DNA of 64,000 bases from Gammaproteobacteria bacterium UBA7803 (GTDB lineage Bacteria > Pseudomonadota > Gammaproteobacteria > Pseudomonadales > Azotimanducaceae). Below, piece after piece: positions 33,509 through 42,821 of the stretch. A model generated the notes under the pieces. The model searched no databases. It had not been told where the DNA came from and was given only the letters and a program-made list of their open reading frames with translations. The number at the start of each line of letters is the position of its first letter. The first letter of the stretch is position 1. A program made the translations under genes and the position numbers. The stretch is taken from NCBI GenBank assembly GCA_002480525.1, contig DLCH01000078.1, positions 113,600-177,599 of the forward strand, read 5' to 3'.

Positions 33509-34651
33509 ATGCAGGTTCGGCGGTTGCGTCGGCGGTTCGAAGGGTTCTGGCGGCTGCTGTCCCGGACGGTGCCGCTGGCGCTGCTGGCGGAGTTCGCGCT
33601 GCTGATGCTGTGGAGCGCCCACGCCGATGCCGCCACCGGGGTCGCGGTGGTGGAGGTGAAGCGGTCCGAGAGCTATGCCTCGACCCGGCGCTATGCGGGC
33701 CGGACCGTGGCCGGCCGGGTCTCCGAGCTCGGTTTCAAGCAGGCTGGACGGCTGGCAGAGGTCGCGGTGGACCTGGGCAGCCGGGTCGAGGCCGGGGCGG
33801 TGCTGGCCCGGCTGGACGGCGCGGCGGCGCAGGCGGCGCTGGCCCAGGCCGATGCGGAGGTGAGCCACGCCGAGGCCAGCCTGGAGGCCATGCGGGCCCG
33901 CACGGAGCTGGCCCGGCAGACCGAGCGGCGCTTCGCCGACCTGCAGGCCGACGGCCACGTCTCGGCCCAGGAGTAAGACGAGCGGCGGCTGGAGTACGAC
34001 GCCAGGGTGGCGGAGCTGCGCGTCGCCGAGGCTTCCCTGGCCCGGGCCCGCGCGGCCCGTCGCGCCGCCGCCATCGTGGTGGCGGAATCGCGGATCGAGG
34101 CGCCGTTCGCCGGCATCGTCCAGGCCCGGCACGCCGACGAGGGCGCTCAGCTTCAGCCCGGCGCGCCGGTGCTGCGCCTGGTGGAGACGGACCGCGTCGA
34201 GGCCCACGTCGGCGTGCCCGAGACCTTCGCCGCGGCGCTGACGGCCGGCGGCCGTTACCCGCTCTACTGGAACGGCCGCGCCGTGGACGGCGCGCTCAGC
34301 GCGGTGCTGCCCGAGGTCGATCCGGAAACCCGCACGGTGACGGCGGTGTTCGACCTCGGCGCGGCGGACGTTCCGCTCGGCGCCGTCGTCGAGCTGGCCG
34401 CCGAACGCGAGGTGGCGGAGGACGGCTTCTGGCTGCCGCTGACCGCGCTCACCGAGAGCGAGCGGGGCCTGTGGGGCGTGCTGGTGGTCAATCGGTCGTC
34501 GGTGCTGGAACGCCGGGTGGTGGAGGTGCTTCACGCCGAGGCGGACCGCGCCTACGTCCGCGGCACCCTGCAGGATGGCGACTGGGTGGTGCGCACCGGG
34601 GTGCAGCGTCTGGTGCCCGGCCAGCAGGTGGCCGCGGCGGCGGCCGGCTGA
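33509..34651 (+). pseudogene. RND efflux periplasmic adaptor interrupted by an in-frame TAA
   Basis: Starting at ATG 33509 (GGGGGCGAC upstream), codons 1-155 encode an N-terminal membrane segment, the lipoyl half-motif KQAGRLAEVAVDLGSRVEAG and the first coiled-coil helix. Codon 156 (33974-33976) is TAA. The same frame continues without shift to 34651 with the second helix, the lipoyl partner ESRIEAPFAGIVQARHADEG, the beta-barrel and the membrane-proximal domain. Everything needed for a 380-residue adaptor is present except that codon; the surrounding SAQE-x-DERRLEYD suggests Tyr (TAC or TAT) was changed. It could be a pseudogene, a readthrough site or a base error. The permease follows 6 bases later. 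Confidence 0.85.
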
Positions 34652-34657
34652 GTCGTC

Positions 34658-37600
34658 ATGTCCCTGTTCTATCGCAATCCCCGCGTCTCCGGTCTGCTGG
34701 TGCTGTTCGTGCTGCTGTTCGGGCTGGTCGCCCTCGGCGGCCTCGCCCGCCAGGAAGATCCGACCATGACCGAGCGCTACGCGTCGGTGTCGACCTTTCT
34801 GCCCGGCGCCACCGCCAACCGCGTCGAGTCGCTCATCAGCGAGCCGCTGGAAACCGGCCTGAGGGAGATCCCCGAGATCCGGGTGATGGGCTCGAAGTCC
34901 CGGGCCGGCTACTCGCTGCTCGACATCGAGCTCTACGATCACGTCGGCCCCGGAGAGACCGACACGGTCTGGTCCGAGATTCGCGACAAGCTCGGCGAGA
35001 TTCACCCGAACCTGCCGCCGGGCACCTCCGTGCCCCTGCTCGAGAAGCGCGCGCCGATCGCCGCGACGCTGGTGGTCGGACTGTCCTGGGAACAGCCCGG
35101 CGAGCCGGAGCTGACCATTCTGACCCGCCTGGCGAAGTCGCTGGAGATCCGCCTCGCCAACCTGCCAAACACCCGCGAAACCGACGTCTTCGGCGAAGCG
35201 CAGGAAGCGGTTCTGGTGACGGTGGATCCCTATCGCCTCAGCAACACGGGCCTGTCGGCCGCGGACGTCGCCGCCCGCATCGCCGCCGCGGACACCAAGC
35301 GGGCGGCGGGAAGGCTGCGCCATCCGGGCGCCGACGTGCTGGTGGAGGTGGATGCGGAGCTCGACTCGCCGGAGCGCATCGCCCGCATCCCGCTCAAGTC
35401 CGGGCGTGACGGCGCGGTGCTGCGGGTGTCCGACGTCGCCGAGGTGGAGAAGCGGCCCCAGGACCCGCCCGCGACGCTGGCCTTCCACGGCGCCCGGCGC
35501 ACCGTGATGGTGATGGCCAAGATGGAACCGGACCAGCAGATCGGCGCCTGGGTCGACGGCGCGCTGGCCACGGTGGACGCGTTCCGCGACCGGCTGCCTG
35601 CCGGCGTCGGCCTGGACGTGTACTACAACCAGAACGACTACACCGGCGAACGCATGCAGACCCTGGTGATCAACCTGGTGTCCGCGCTGGTGATCGTGAT
35701 GGCCACCCTGGTGTGGTTCATGGGCGTGCGCTCGGCGCTGACCGTGGGCATCGCCCTGCCGCTGTCCGGGGCGATGGTGCTGGCCGCCATGTACGTCATG
35801 GACATACCGCTGCATCAGATGTCCGTGACCGGCCTGATCATCTCGCTGGGGCTGCTGATCGACAACGCCATCGTGGTGGTGGAGGACTACAAGCTGTCCC
35901 GGCGCCGGGGGTACGACATCGCACCGGCCATCGACCGGTCGGTCCGCCACCTGGCGGTGCCGCTCGGTGCGTCGACGGCCACCACCGTGTTCGCCTTCAT
36001 GACCATCGCCATGGCGCCCGGCGGGGTCGGCGACTTCACCGGCACCATCGGCATCAGCGTGGTGCTGGCGGTGATCAGCTCCTATCTGCTGGCGATGAGC
36101 GTCGTGCCGGCCGTCGCCGGCTTCGCCGAGCGGCTGTGGCCGTCGGCGGCCGGCGCCGACGGGGCGCGCTGGTGGCGGCACGGGTATTCCAGCCCGACGC
36201 TCGCCGGCGCCTATCGCCGCGGCCTGGCGCGGGTGCTGGTGCGGCCGTGGGCTGCCCTGGCGATCGGCTGCGCGCTGCCGCTGGCGGGGTTCCTGCTGGC
36301 GCCGACGCTGACCCAGCAGTTCTTCCCGCCGGTGGACCGCAACCAGTTCCAGGTGCAGATCTCCCTGCCGGCCCAGGCGTCCATCTGGGAAACCCGTGAC
36401 GCGGTCGCCACGGCGGAGCGCATTCTCCGAGCCCATCCGGACGTGCGCGACACCTACTGGTCCGTGGGCGAAGGCGCGCCCCGCACCTACTACAACGTGA
36501 TGACGCTGAACGACGGCGTGGCCAGCTTCGCCGGCGGCTGGGTCGACACGACCTCACCGGAGGCGACCCGGGCCATGCTGCCGGCCCTGCAGCGGGATCT
36601 GTCGGAAGCGCTGCCCCAGGCTCAGGTGCTGACGCTGCCGTTCGAGCAGGGGCCGCCGTTCGAAGCGCCCATCGAGATCCGCGTGGTCGGTCCTGAGCTC
36701 GACACCCTGCGGCGCATCAGCGACGAGCTGCGGCTGCTGCTGTCGGAGCTCGACCACGTGACCTACACCCGCGCGAGCCTGTCGGCGGCGGAGCCGAAGC
36801 TGGTGTTCACGCCCGACGAGAATCCGGCCGCGGCGGCGGGCCTCGCCACCGGCGACCTCACCGGGCGGCTGAACGATGCGCTGTCCGGCGCCAGGGCCGG
36901 CACGGTCCAGGAAGGCAACACCGAGCTGCCGGTGCGGGTACGGCTGGCGGACGCGCGCCGGGACGAGGTGCACGAGCTCACCGCACTGCCGCTGGTCGGC
37001 GGCAGCGGCGGCATGGTGCCGATGGAGGCCATCGGCACCTGGCAGGTGGCGCCGGCGGCCTCCGGCATCGAGCGCTATCAGGGCAGCCGCATCAGCTCGG
37101 TGCAGGCCTACCTCGAGCCCTTCGTGCTGCCGGCCGGGGTCATGGCCGAGTTCCGCCAGCGTCTCGAAGCGGCCGGACTGTCGCTGCCGGCCGGCTATCG
37201 GCTGGACATCGGTGGCGAGGAGGAGGAGCGGTCCGAGTCGCTGGGCGGCCTGATGCGGGTGTTCGTGATGTTCGCGGCGGCGATGGCGGCGGTGGTGATC
37301 CTGTCCCTCAATTCCTTCCGCCACGGCGCCCTGATCGGGCTGGTGGGTTTCCTCAGCTTCGGCCTGGCGCTGTTCGGGGTGCGCCTGTTCGGCTACCCCC
37401 TGGGTTTCCAGGCGATCATCGGCGGCCTCGGCATGGTGGGGCTCGCCATCAACGGCGCCATCATCGTGCTGTCGGCGCTGAAGGCCGATCCGGGCGCCCG
37501 CGCCGGAGATCCCGGCGCCACCGTGGACGTGGTGATGGACGCCACGCGCCACATCGTGTCGACCACGGTGACCACCATGGGCGGGTTCGTGCCGCTGATC

Positions 37601-37801
37601 GTGTTCGGCGGCACCTTCTGGCCGCCCCTGGCGACCGCCATCGCCGGCGGGGTCGGCGGCTCGGCGATCATCGCCCTGGTCACCGTCCCGGCGGTGCACC
37701 TGGCGCTGGCCGGGCGCCGGCAGCACCGCTTGGCGGCCGCGGGCTCGGGATCAGTGGAGGCGCTGGAGCCGCCGGAGCCGGTGCGCCGGGTGGCGCACTA
37801 G
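34658..37801 (+). CDS. RND family efflux permease
   Basis: Inner-membrane proton-driven pump of 1047 residues, the usual RND size, with twelve spans and two large periplasmic loops. Seen are the N-terminal FYRNPRVSGLLVLFVLLFGL, the first-loop segments TNxxE-like STFLPGATANRVESLISEPL, the central LGLLIDNAIVVVEDYKLSRR near residue 402 with Asp of the proton relay (second Asp is Asn here), and the repeat-half equivalents GFQAIIGGLGMVGLAINGAI near 915. Substrates may be drugs, metals or lipids. Its adaptor gene upstream has an in-frame stop and no outer-membrane channel gene is adjacent. Confidence 0.93.
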   Translation: MSLFYRNPRVSGLLVLFVLLFGLVALGGLARQEDPTMTERYASVSTFLPGATANRVESLISEPLETGLREIPEIRVMGSKSRAGYSLLDIELYDHVGPGETDTVWSEIRDKLGEIHPNLPPGTSVPLLEKRAPIAATLVVGLSWEQPGEPELTILTRLAKSLEIRLANLPNTRETDVFGEAQEAVLVTVDPYRLSNTGLSAADVAARIAAADTKRAAGRLRHPGADVLVEVDAELDSPERIARIPLKSGRDGAVLRVSDVAEVEKRPQDPPATLAFHGARRTVMVMAKMEPDQQIGAWVDGALATVDAFRDRLPAGVGLDVYYNQNDYTGERMQTLVINLVSALVIVMATLVWFMGVRSALTVGIALPLSGAMVLAAMYVMDIPLHQMSVTGLIISLGLLIDNAIVVVEDYKLSRRRGYDIAPAIDRSVRHLAVPLGASTATTVFAFMTIAMAPGGVGDFTGTIGISVVLAVISSYLLAMSVVPAVAGFAERLWPSAAGADGARWWRHGYSSPTLAGAYRRGLARVLVRPWAALAIGCALPLAGFLLAPTLTQQFFPPVDRNQFQVQISLPAQASIWETRDAVATAERILRAHPDVRDTYWSVGEGAPRTYYNVMTLNDGVASFAGGWVDTTSPEATRAMLPALQRDLSEALPQAQVLTLPFEQGPPFEAPIEIRVVGPELDTLRRISDELRLLLSELDHVTYTRASLSAAEPKLVFTPDENPAAAAGLATGDLTGRLNDALSGARAGTVQEGNTELPVRVRLADARRDEVHELTALPLVGGSGGMVPMEAIGTWQVAPAASGIERYQGSRISSVQAYLEPFVLPAGVMAEFRQRLEAAGLSLPAGYRLDIGGEEEERSESLGGLMRVFVMFAAAMAAVVILSLNSFRHGALIGLVGFLSFGLALFGVRLFGYPLGFQAIIGGLGMVGLAINGAIIVLSALKADPGARAGDPGATVDVVMDATRHIVSTTVTTMGGFVPLIVFGGTFWPPLATAIAGGVGGSAIIALVTVPAVHLALAGRRQHRLAAAGSGSVEALEPPEPVRRVAH

Positions 37802-37818
37802 ACCGGCGGGCTGCGCCC

Positions 37819-38679
37819 TCAATCGCCCCGGTAGGCGGGCGATGATGCCTTCATCGCCCGACTCTGCATGCGCAGGCGGGCGACGACGGCCCCCTGCGAG
37901 TTCCGGGCGACGGTGTCGTACCAGACGTATTCCGTCTGCGGGCTGTGGCCGACGCACACGACCTCGCTGTCGATCAGGTAGCGACGGTCCAGCAGCATCG
38001 GCCCGTTCACGAAGCCGATTTCGATGGCGCCGAACAGCCCGACGGACTCACCGACGAGGGGCCCCAGCGCCTGCATCGGACAGCCCCACAGGTACTCCAC
38101 GACGGTGCACGGCGCCGCCACCACGCCACCCCAGGGGGAGCGCTCCCGGTACCAGGATAGCGGGTCGCTGATCAGCCCCGCGTCGTACCGCTGAAATTGG
38201 CGCTCCGGCGTCGCCACGACGTCGTAGCTGCCGAGCGACATGCCGGGTTTCAGCCTGTTCAGGATGCGCAGCTCCGAGGGATCGCAGGGGCGCAGATCCA
38301 GCGTGGCGAGAGCGGAAGCGCCGTGATCGTCGAGCGCCGCCGTCCCGCGGCAGACCTCCAGCCCGTCCTCCCGCCGCATCCACACCTCTATCTGCCGCAT
38401 GCCCGGCACAGGCCGATTGGCGTAGGCTCGCACGCGCTCCAGGTCGACCGTGGCATTGCGGAACCGCAGCGACAGGTTGCCACGCTCGAACCACTCCGGG
38501 CCGAATGCCTCGACCAGCACCGGCGGGAACTGGTTCATGTGCACGTCGCCGGCCACCGTGCCGCCCCGGAAGCCCAGTTCGGCGGCCGTCGCGTCGTCGT
38601 GGATGCTGCCGGCGCCCGCGTCTGCGGACCAGTTGCGGGCTGCGATCATTGGCCCTTCGATGACGTTCGTCCGATTCAT
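37819..38679 (-). CDS. Hotdog-fold (MaoC-like) protein
   Basis: The start at 38679 overlaps the stop of the acyl-CoA dehydrogenase gene as ATGA. The 286 residues contain two similar halves: residues about 20-110 with GTVAGDVHMNQFPPVLVEAF and NLSLRFRN, and residues 170-286 with AAPCTVVEYLWGC and MLLDRRYLIDSEVVCVGHS. This fits a double hotdog fold used by dehydratases and thioesterases, but the catalytic D-xxxx-H pair of MaoC hydratases is not clear. Coupling to a dehydrogenase suggests action on the enoyl-CoA or acyl-CoA product. Confidence 0.65.
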   Translation of the reverse strand: MNRTNVIEGPMIAARNWSADAGAGSIHDDATAAELGFRGGTVAGDVHMNQFPPVLVEAFGPEWFERGNLSLRFRNATVDLERVRAYANRPVPGMRQIEVWMRREDGLEVCRGTAALDDHGASALATLDLRPCDPSELRILNRLKPGMSLGSYDVVATPERQFQRYDAGLISDPLSWYRERSPWGGVVAAPCTVVEYLWGCPMQALGPLVGESVGLFGAIEIGFVNGPMLLDRRYLIDSEVVCVGHSPQTEYVWYDTVARNSQGAVVARLRMQSRAMKASSPAYRGD

Positions 38680-39905
38680 GGCTGCTCCCTGGAAGAACCC
38701 TGAACGGCAGGCGGATTCGGGAGGCCCAGCACCCGCTTGGCGATGATGTTGAGCTGAATCTCGTTGGACCCGCCGGCGATGGAGATCGCTCTGGCTTCGA
38801 GCCACAGTCTCGTCATGCGCTGTTCCTCTTCGTCGAATGGCTCGCCTTCCCAGCCGAGCCCGCGCAGGCCACGGATCGCCAGTTGGAGATCGAGCTGGTC
38901 CTGAACGTAGTTGGCCTCCACGTACTTGAAGATCGAGGTCGCGGCGCCCGGGGTATCGGCTTCGGCTTCCTCCACGGCGCGCCGTTGCGTGAGCAGCAAC
39001 GCCTCCCGCTGCATCTGGTTGTCGACGATGCGACGGCGCACCGCAGGGGCCGGCCGGCCGCCGGCGTATCTTCGTGCCAGTTCTCCGAGCGGTTGGGCGG
39101 GCTGGATACGCTCCATCGGTCCCGCGGTGTCGCCGCTCGCCAGCGCCGCGAGTCCGGAGCGCTCGTGCTGCAGCAGGCGCTTGCCGATGGCCCAACCCTC
39201 GTTGAGGCGGCCGACCAGGTTCTCCCGGGGTACCCGGACGTTGTCCAGAAAGGTCTGGCAGAACGGGCTCGCGCCGTTGATCAGCCGGATGGGCCGCGTG
39301 CTGACGCCGTCGCTGTCCATGGACAGCAGCAGGAAACTGATGCCCTGATGCTTGGGTGCCTGACGATCGGTGCGCACGAGGCAGAACATCCAGTCCGACC
39401 GATCGGCGCTCGATGTCCAGATCTTCGACCCGCTGACGAGAAAGTGGTCACCCATGTCGTCTGCCCGGGTGCCGAGGGACGCGAGATCCGAGCCGGCACC
39501 CGGCTCGCTGTAGCCCTGACACCAGGAGACCTCACCCCGGGCGATGGCCGGCAGGTGGCGTGACTTCTGCGCCTCGTCACCGTACTCGAGCAGGGTCGGA
39601 CCGATCATGCTGATGCCCATGCCCACCAGCGGCGGACGGGCGCCGATCCGCTGCAGCTCCTCCAGCAGAACCATGTACTCCGCCTTGCCGAGACCGGCGC
39701 CACCGTACGCTTCCGGCCAGGTCGGTGCCGTCCAGCCGCGAGCCGCCATGCGCTCGAGCCAGAGGTAGGCCTCGGGGTTGGAGCTGCGGCGTCTGCTGCC
39801 GCCGTTGATCTCCTCGCCGGGCACCATCCGGGTCCGCATCGATGGCGGACAGTTGTCGGCCAGCCACGACCGGGTCTGCTGGCGGAACACGGCGAGATCG
39901 CTCAT
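38676..39905 (-). CDS. Acyl-CoA dehydrogenase family protein
   Basis: 409-residue FAD enzyme: AVFRQQTRSWLADNCPPSMR at the N-terminus, CQGYSEPGAGSDLASLGTRA near residue 135, VSGSKIWTSSADRSDWMFCL near 158 and the C-terminal ISIAGGSNEIQLNIIAKRVL near 375. It belongs to the same long-subunit class as the enzyme at 25171. The ATG has GGAGAACCT upstream. It is co-translated with the hotdog gene downstream. Acyl substrate unknown. Confidence 0.92.
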   Translation of the reverse strand: MSDLAVFRQQTRSWLADNCPPSMRTRMVPGEEINGGSRRRSSNPEAYLWLERMAARGWTAPTWPEAYGGAGLGKAEYMVLLEELQRIGARPPLVGMGISMIGPTLLEYGDEAQKSRHLPAIARGEVSWCQGYSEPGAGSDLASLGTRADDMGDHFLVSGSKIWTSSADRSDWMFCLVRTDRQAPKHQGISFLLLSMDSDGVSTRPIRLINGASPFCQTFLDNVRVPRENLVGRLNEGWAIGKRLLQHERSGLAALASGDTAGPMERIQPAQPLGELARRYAGGRPAPAVRRRIVDNQMQREALLLTQRRAVEEAEADTPGAATSIFKYVEANYVQDQLDLQLAIRGLRGLGWEGEPFDEEEQRMTRLWLEARAISIAGGSNEIQLNIIAKRVLGLPNPPAVQGSSREQP

Positions 39906-40072
39906 AGGTTCTCCATCGAGGTTCCGGCGGTGCGGCAGTACACTGGATCCGTCGCCGGTGCGGCTCGGCCCCGTGTCGTAGTCTACACGTCACGGTTCGT
40001 CCGGTTCGGAGCCCGCATGGGCTCACTCGCGGAGTCGGCGTCCGGCATTGCGACGCTCCCCGCCCGCGCCGC

Positions 40073-40078
40073 TATACT
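40073..40078 (+). promoter_or_regulatory. -10 box for the TauE/SafE gene
   Basis: TATACT lies 25 bases before the ATG at 40104, at the end of the 198-base gap after the divergent dehydrogenase gene. A TTGCGA at 40048-40053 could be the -35 at a long 19-base spacing. Nothing else is seen in this gap. Confidence 0.42.
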
Positions 40079-40103
40079 TCGCGCGCCCGGCTCCAACCTG
40101 TCG

Positions 40104-40874
40104 ATGAGTACCACCGAACCCACCACCCTGCTGCTGTTTCTCGCCGCCACGCTGATCGGCAGCTACGTGCAGTCGGTGGCCGGGTTCGCCATGGGCATGA
40201 TCATCATCGCGGTGACCGTCGGCGGCGGCCTGCTGCCGGTGCCCGTGATCACCGCCGTGGTCAGCCTGCTGTCGCTGGTCAACATCGTGCTGGCCCTGCG
40301 CGGCCACGGTCACCACCTGCAGCGCCGGCTGTTCCGCTGGATGGCGGCCGGCATGCTGCCCGCCATCGTCGCCGGCGTGTGGCTGCTCGAGCACCTCGAT
40401 GCCCGGGCGCAGTGGGTGCTGGAGCTGCTGCTCGGCGTGTTCATCGTCGCCGGCAGCCTGTCGATGATGGTCCGGCCCCATCCGCGGCCGACCCTGTCGC
40501 CGAGCTGGGCCTGTTTCGCCGCCGGCTTTTCCGGCGGGCTGCTCGGCGGCATGTTCTCGGCGTCGGGGCCGGTGATGGGCTGGTTCAACTACCGTCAGCC
40601 GCTGACGGTGGCGGAGATCCGCACCACGCTGCTCGCGAGCTTCGCGCTCACCACCACGTTCCGCACCGTCGTCGTCGGCGCCGCCGGTGGCCTCACCGTC
40701 GAGGTCTGGCTGATGTTCGGGGTCGGCCTGCCGCTGGTGCTGCTCGGCACCTGGGCAGGGCGGCGTTTTCCGCCGCCGGTGTCCGAGATGACGCTGAAGC
40801 GGCTGGCGTTCGCGCTGCTGATCCTGATGGGCTGCTGGTCGATCGCCCGGGCCTTGTCCGTCGGCCTCGGCTGA
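40104..40874 (+). CDS. TauE/SafE family membrane carrier
   Basis: The 256-residue protein has about eight spans arranged in two halves. The half-repeat motifs are ATLIGSYVQSVAGFAMGMII near residue 14 and FAAGFSGGLLGGMFSASGPV near 134, the latter with the GGLLGG and GP signature of the family. Members export or import sulfonates, sulfite, sulfoacetate or related anions; the substrate is open. A -10 box lies just upstream. Confidence 0.9.
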   Translation: MSTTEPTTLLLFLAATLIGSYVQSVAGFAMGMIIIAVTVGGGLLPVPVITAVVSLLSLVNIVLALRGHGHHLQRRLFRWMAAGMLPAIVAGVWLLEHLDARAQWVLELLLGVFIVAGSLSMMVRPHPRPTLSPSWACFAAGFSGGLLGGMFSASGPVMGWFNYRQPLTVAEIRTTLLASFALTTTFRTVVVGAAGGLTVEVWLMFGVGLPLVLLGTWAGRRFPPPVSEMTLKRLAFALLILMGCWSIARALSVGLG

Positions 40875-40887
40875 AACCGCGTGCCCG

Positions 40888-41289
40888 TCAGTCCCTCGGC
40901 CGATGCTCCGTGCCGATGCCGGCGGTGACGAACAGCGTCGTGGCTTCACCGTCGACGTCGGCCGTGTGCCAGGTGCCCGGCGGGTTGATGGCGTACTCCC
41001 CGGCCTCGAGGACCACGCTGTCCCGGCGGCCGTCGGCGTGTTCCTGGTGCAGGGTCATGCGTCCCGCGGTGCAGATCACCACCTCGCTGCCGTGGGGGTG
41101 CATTTCCCAGCTTTCCCAGGACGTCCGGAACGTGAACTGGCTGATCAGCCGGCCCTCCACGCCGTCGTCGGCATGGCGCTCGGTGTAGGCCTGGTACCAG
41201 GCCGGGTCGCCGGTGAAGCGCGGCTCGGTCCCGGCGCTGGCGCCGAGACCGAGGTGCACCGGATGCTGCTCGATCGCGTGTTTGCCCAT
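40888..41289 (-). CDS. Cupin domain protein
   Basis: 133 residues with one cupin barrel: motif 1 as SWEMHPHGSEVVICTAGRMT (about residues 62-81, with two His and a Glu that can bind metal) and motif 2 as LEAGEYAINPPGTWHTADV near 98. ATG at 41289 is preceded by GGGAGAGG. It is the last gene of the TetR-headed operon, 35 bases after the FAD oxidoreductase. It may be a dioxygenase, isomerase or sensor; nothing decides. Confidence 0.85.
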   Translation of the reverse strand: MGKHAIEQHPVHLGLGASAGTEPRFTGDPAWYQAYTERHADDGVEGRLISQFTFRTSWESWEMHPHGSEVVICTAGRMTLHQEHADGRRDSVVLEAGEYAINPPGTWHTADVDGEATTLFVTAGIGTEHRPRD

Positions 41290-41324
41290 GGCGGCCTCTC
41301 CCGTGGGTGAAGCCGCGCCCGGTG

Positions 41325-42821
41325 TCAGGCGGCGTCGGCGGAGCGCTGGTTGACCAGCTCGAGCATCTCGCTGCGGCTCGGGCCCCGCACGATGCGCGCC
41401 TTGGCGTTGCGGGCGCGGCCGCGCAGCATGTAGGCGAAGATGATCCAGCGGGTCTTGCGGTCCTCGAGGAACGCGCCCGGCTTCTCCAGCAGGTTCATCG
41501 TCCGCGACATGCCGCGCAGGACGTGGAGATTGTAGCGGGCTGCGGCGGCCAGCGCGTCGCCGAACGCCAGCCCGAAGCGCTTCTTGAACGTATCCGGTTT
41601 TTCCAGCAGCTCGCCGGCGGCGGCCGCTTTGGCCCGGCGGATGCCGTTCTTGTCCTCGGTGCGGCTGGTCTCGAAGATCGGCCGCAGCTCGTCCCGGGTC
41701 CGGCGGTCGAAGGCCAGGGCGCGGGCCACCGGGTCGGCGTCGCCGGCCAGCACCTCGGCCAGCATGTGGGCGTGCAGGATGCCGGTGCTGCAGCCGCGGC
41801 CGTACAGCGGATTGGTGCGCAGGGCGGCGTCGCCAACGGCGAAGAAGTTGCGCGCCAGGGGCCGGCCGTCCTGCACGAAGTACCGCCACACGGCGCGGAT
41901 GTCGCCGATGCCGAAGGGTTCGGTGGTCGCCTCGGCGGCGTCCTCGCGCACCCAGGGCTCGAGGCCCGGGATGCTGCGGCACACGGCGTCGAAGGTGGCG
42001 CCGTCGGTGATCGCCTGGCGCAGCTCGTGCTCGTCGTTGTGCACGCACACGATCAGCGCGAAGTTGCCGTTGTCGCCGGGAAACACGCCGAACTTGATGT
42101 AGCCCAGATCGCCGGCGGCCCGGTCCTTGCCGGTGCGCGGCGGTTCCTCGACCCCGGGCTTCAGCTTGTAGTGGCGGGTGTAGTAGACGATCTCGGCGTC
42201 GTCGTTCTCCTCCTCCACGGTCTCGCCGAGCTCGGCCAGCCAGCGCGGGAACTTCGTGGTCCGGCCGCTGGCGTCGACGATCACGTCGGCGAGGATCTCC
42301 GGCCCGTGCTCGTCGACGCAGTCGCGGCGCAGCTTCACGCCTTTCACCACCAGGCCCTGGTCGTCACGCTCGGTCACCAGGCCGTCGATGGTCACGCCGT
42401 TTCTGATCGTGATGTTGTTGAGCCGGCCGACGTAGCGGCGCAGCACGGTCTCGATGGTGGCGCGCCGGCACAGCAGCACCCACAGCTTGTCGTCGCCGGG
42501 GGCCGGCCGGTACTTGTCCGTCAGCTCCGGGGACAGCATCTCCTGGAAGTCCAGCCGCCGGGCGCCGGCGGCGTAGAACTCCTCCAGCAGGTCCGGGTAG
42601 TTGTCCTGCAGCAGGTTGCACATCAGGCCGAGGAAGGCGTGGGGGTGGCGGAACTGGGAGGCGCCCCGGCGCGGCCACTCGAAGAACGCCTTGTCGGCGT
42701 CGCCCTCGGGGGGCGGGGTGTCCCGCTCCACCACGGTCACGTCGAATCCCTTGTGGGCCAGCGCCAGCGCCGAGCACATGCCGGCGATGCCGCTGCCGAT
42801 CACGAGCACACGTTCCGTCAC
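41325..42821 (-). CDS. FAD-dependent oxidoreductase (halogenase/monooxygenase-like)
   Basis: The GTG at 42821 overlaps the stop of the epoxide-hydrolase gene as GTGA. The 498 residues begin with the dinucleotide fold (VLVIGSGIAGMCSALALAHK, then VVERD) and carry ADVIVDASGRTTKFP near residue 190 and the second FAD motif FFAVGDAALRTNPLYGRGCS near 325. The arrangement resembles group A monooxygenases and tryptophan halogenase-like proteins, but no halogenase WxWxIP motif is seen. With a hydrolase and amidohydrolase next to it, an aromatic or terpenoid oxidation step is possible. Confidence 0.87.
   Translation of the reverse strand: MTERVLVIGSGIAGMCSALALAHKGFDVTVVERDTPPPEGDADKAFFEWPRRGASQFRHPHAFLGLMCNLLQDNYPDLLEEFYAAGARRLDFQEMLSPELTDKYRPAPGDDKLWVLLCRRATIETVLRRYVGRLNNITIRNGVTIDGLVTERDDQGLVVKGVKLRRDCVDEHGPEILADVIVDASGRTTKFPRWLAELGETVEEENDDAEIVYYTRHYKLKPGVEEPPRTGKDRAAGDLGYIKFGVFPGDNGNFALIVCVHNDEHELRQAITDGATFDAVCRSIPGLEPWVREDAAEATTEPFGIGDIRAVWRYFVQDGRPLARNFFAVGDAALRTNPLYGRGCSTGILHAHMLAEVLAGDADPVARALAFDRRTRDELRPIFETSRTEDKNGIRRAKAAAAGELLEKPDTFKKRFGLAFGDALAAAARYNLHVLRGMSRTMNLLEKPGAFLEDRKTRWIIFAYMLRGRARNAKARIVRGPSRSEMLELVNQRSADAA

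Noticed and set aside
33509..34651. Two separate genes encoding half adaptors
   Set aside because: Both halves are in the same frame with no second start or ribosome site at the break, and each lacks parts needed for an adaptor fold.
33410..36436. A 1008-codon minus-strand open frame opposite the RND genes
   Set aside because: Its translation is a His/Gln/Arg/Gly-rich shadow of the third-position bias of the RND genes; no start context or family is present.
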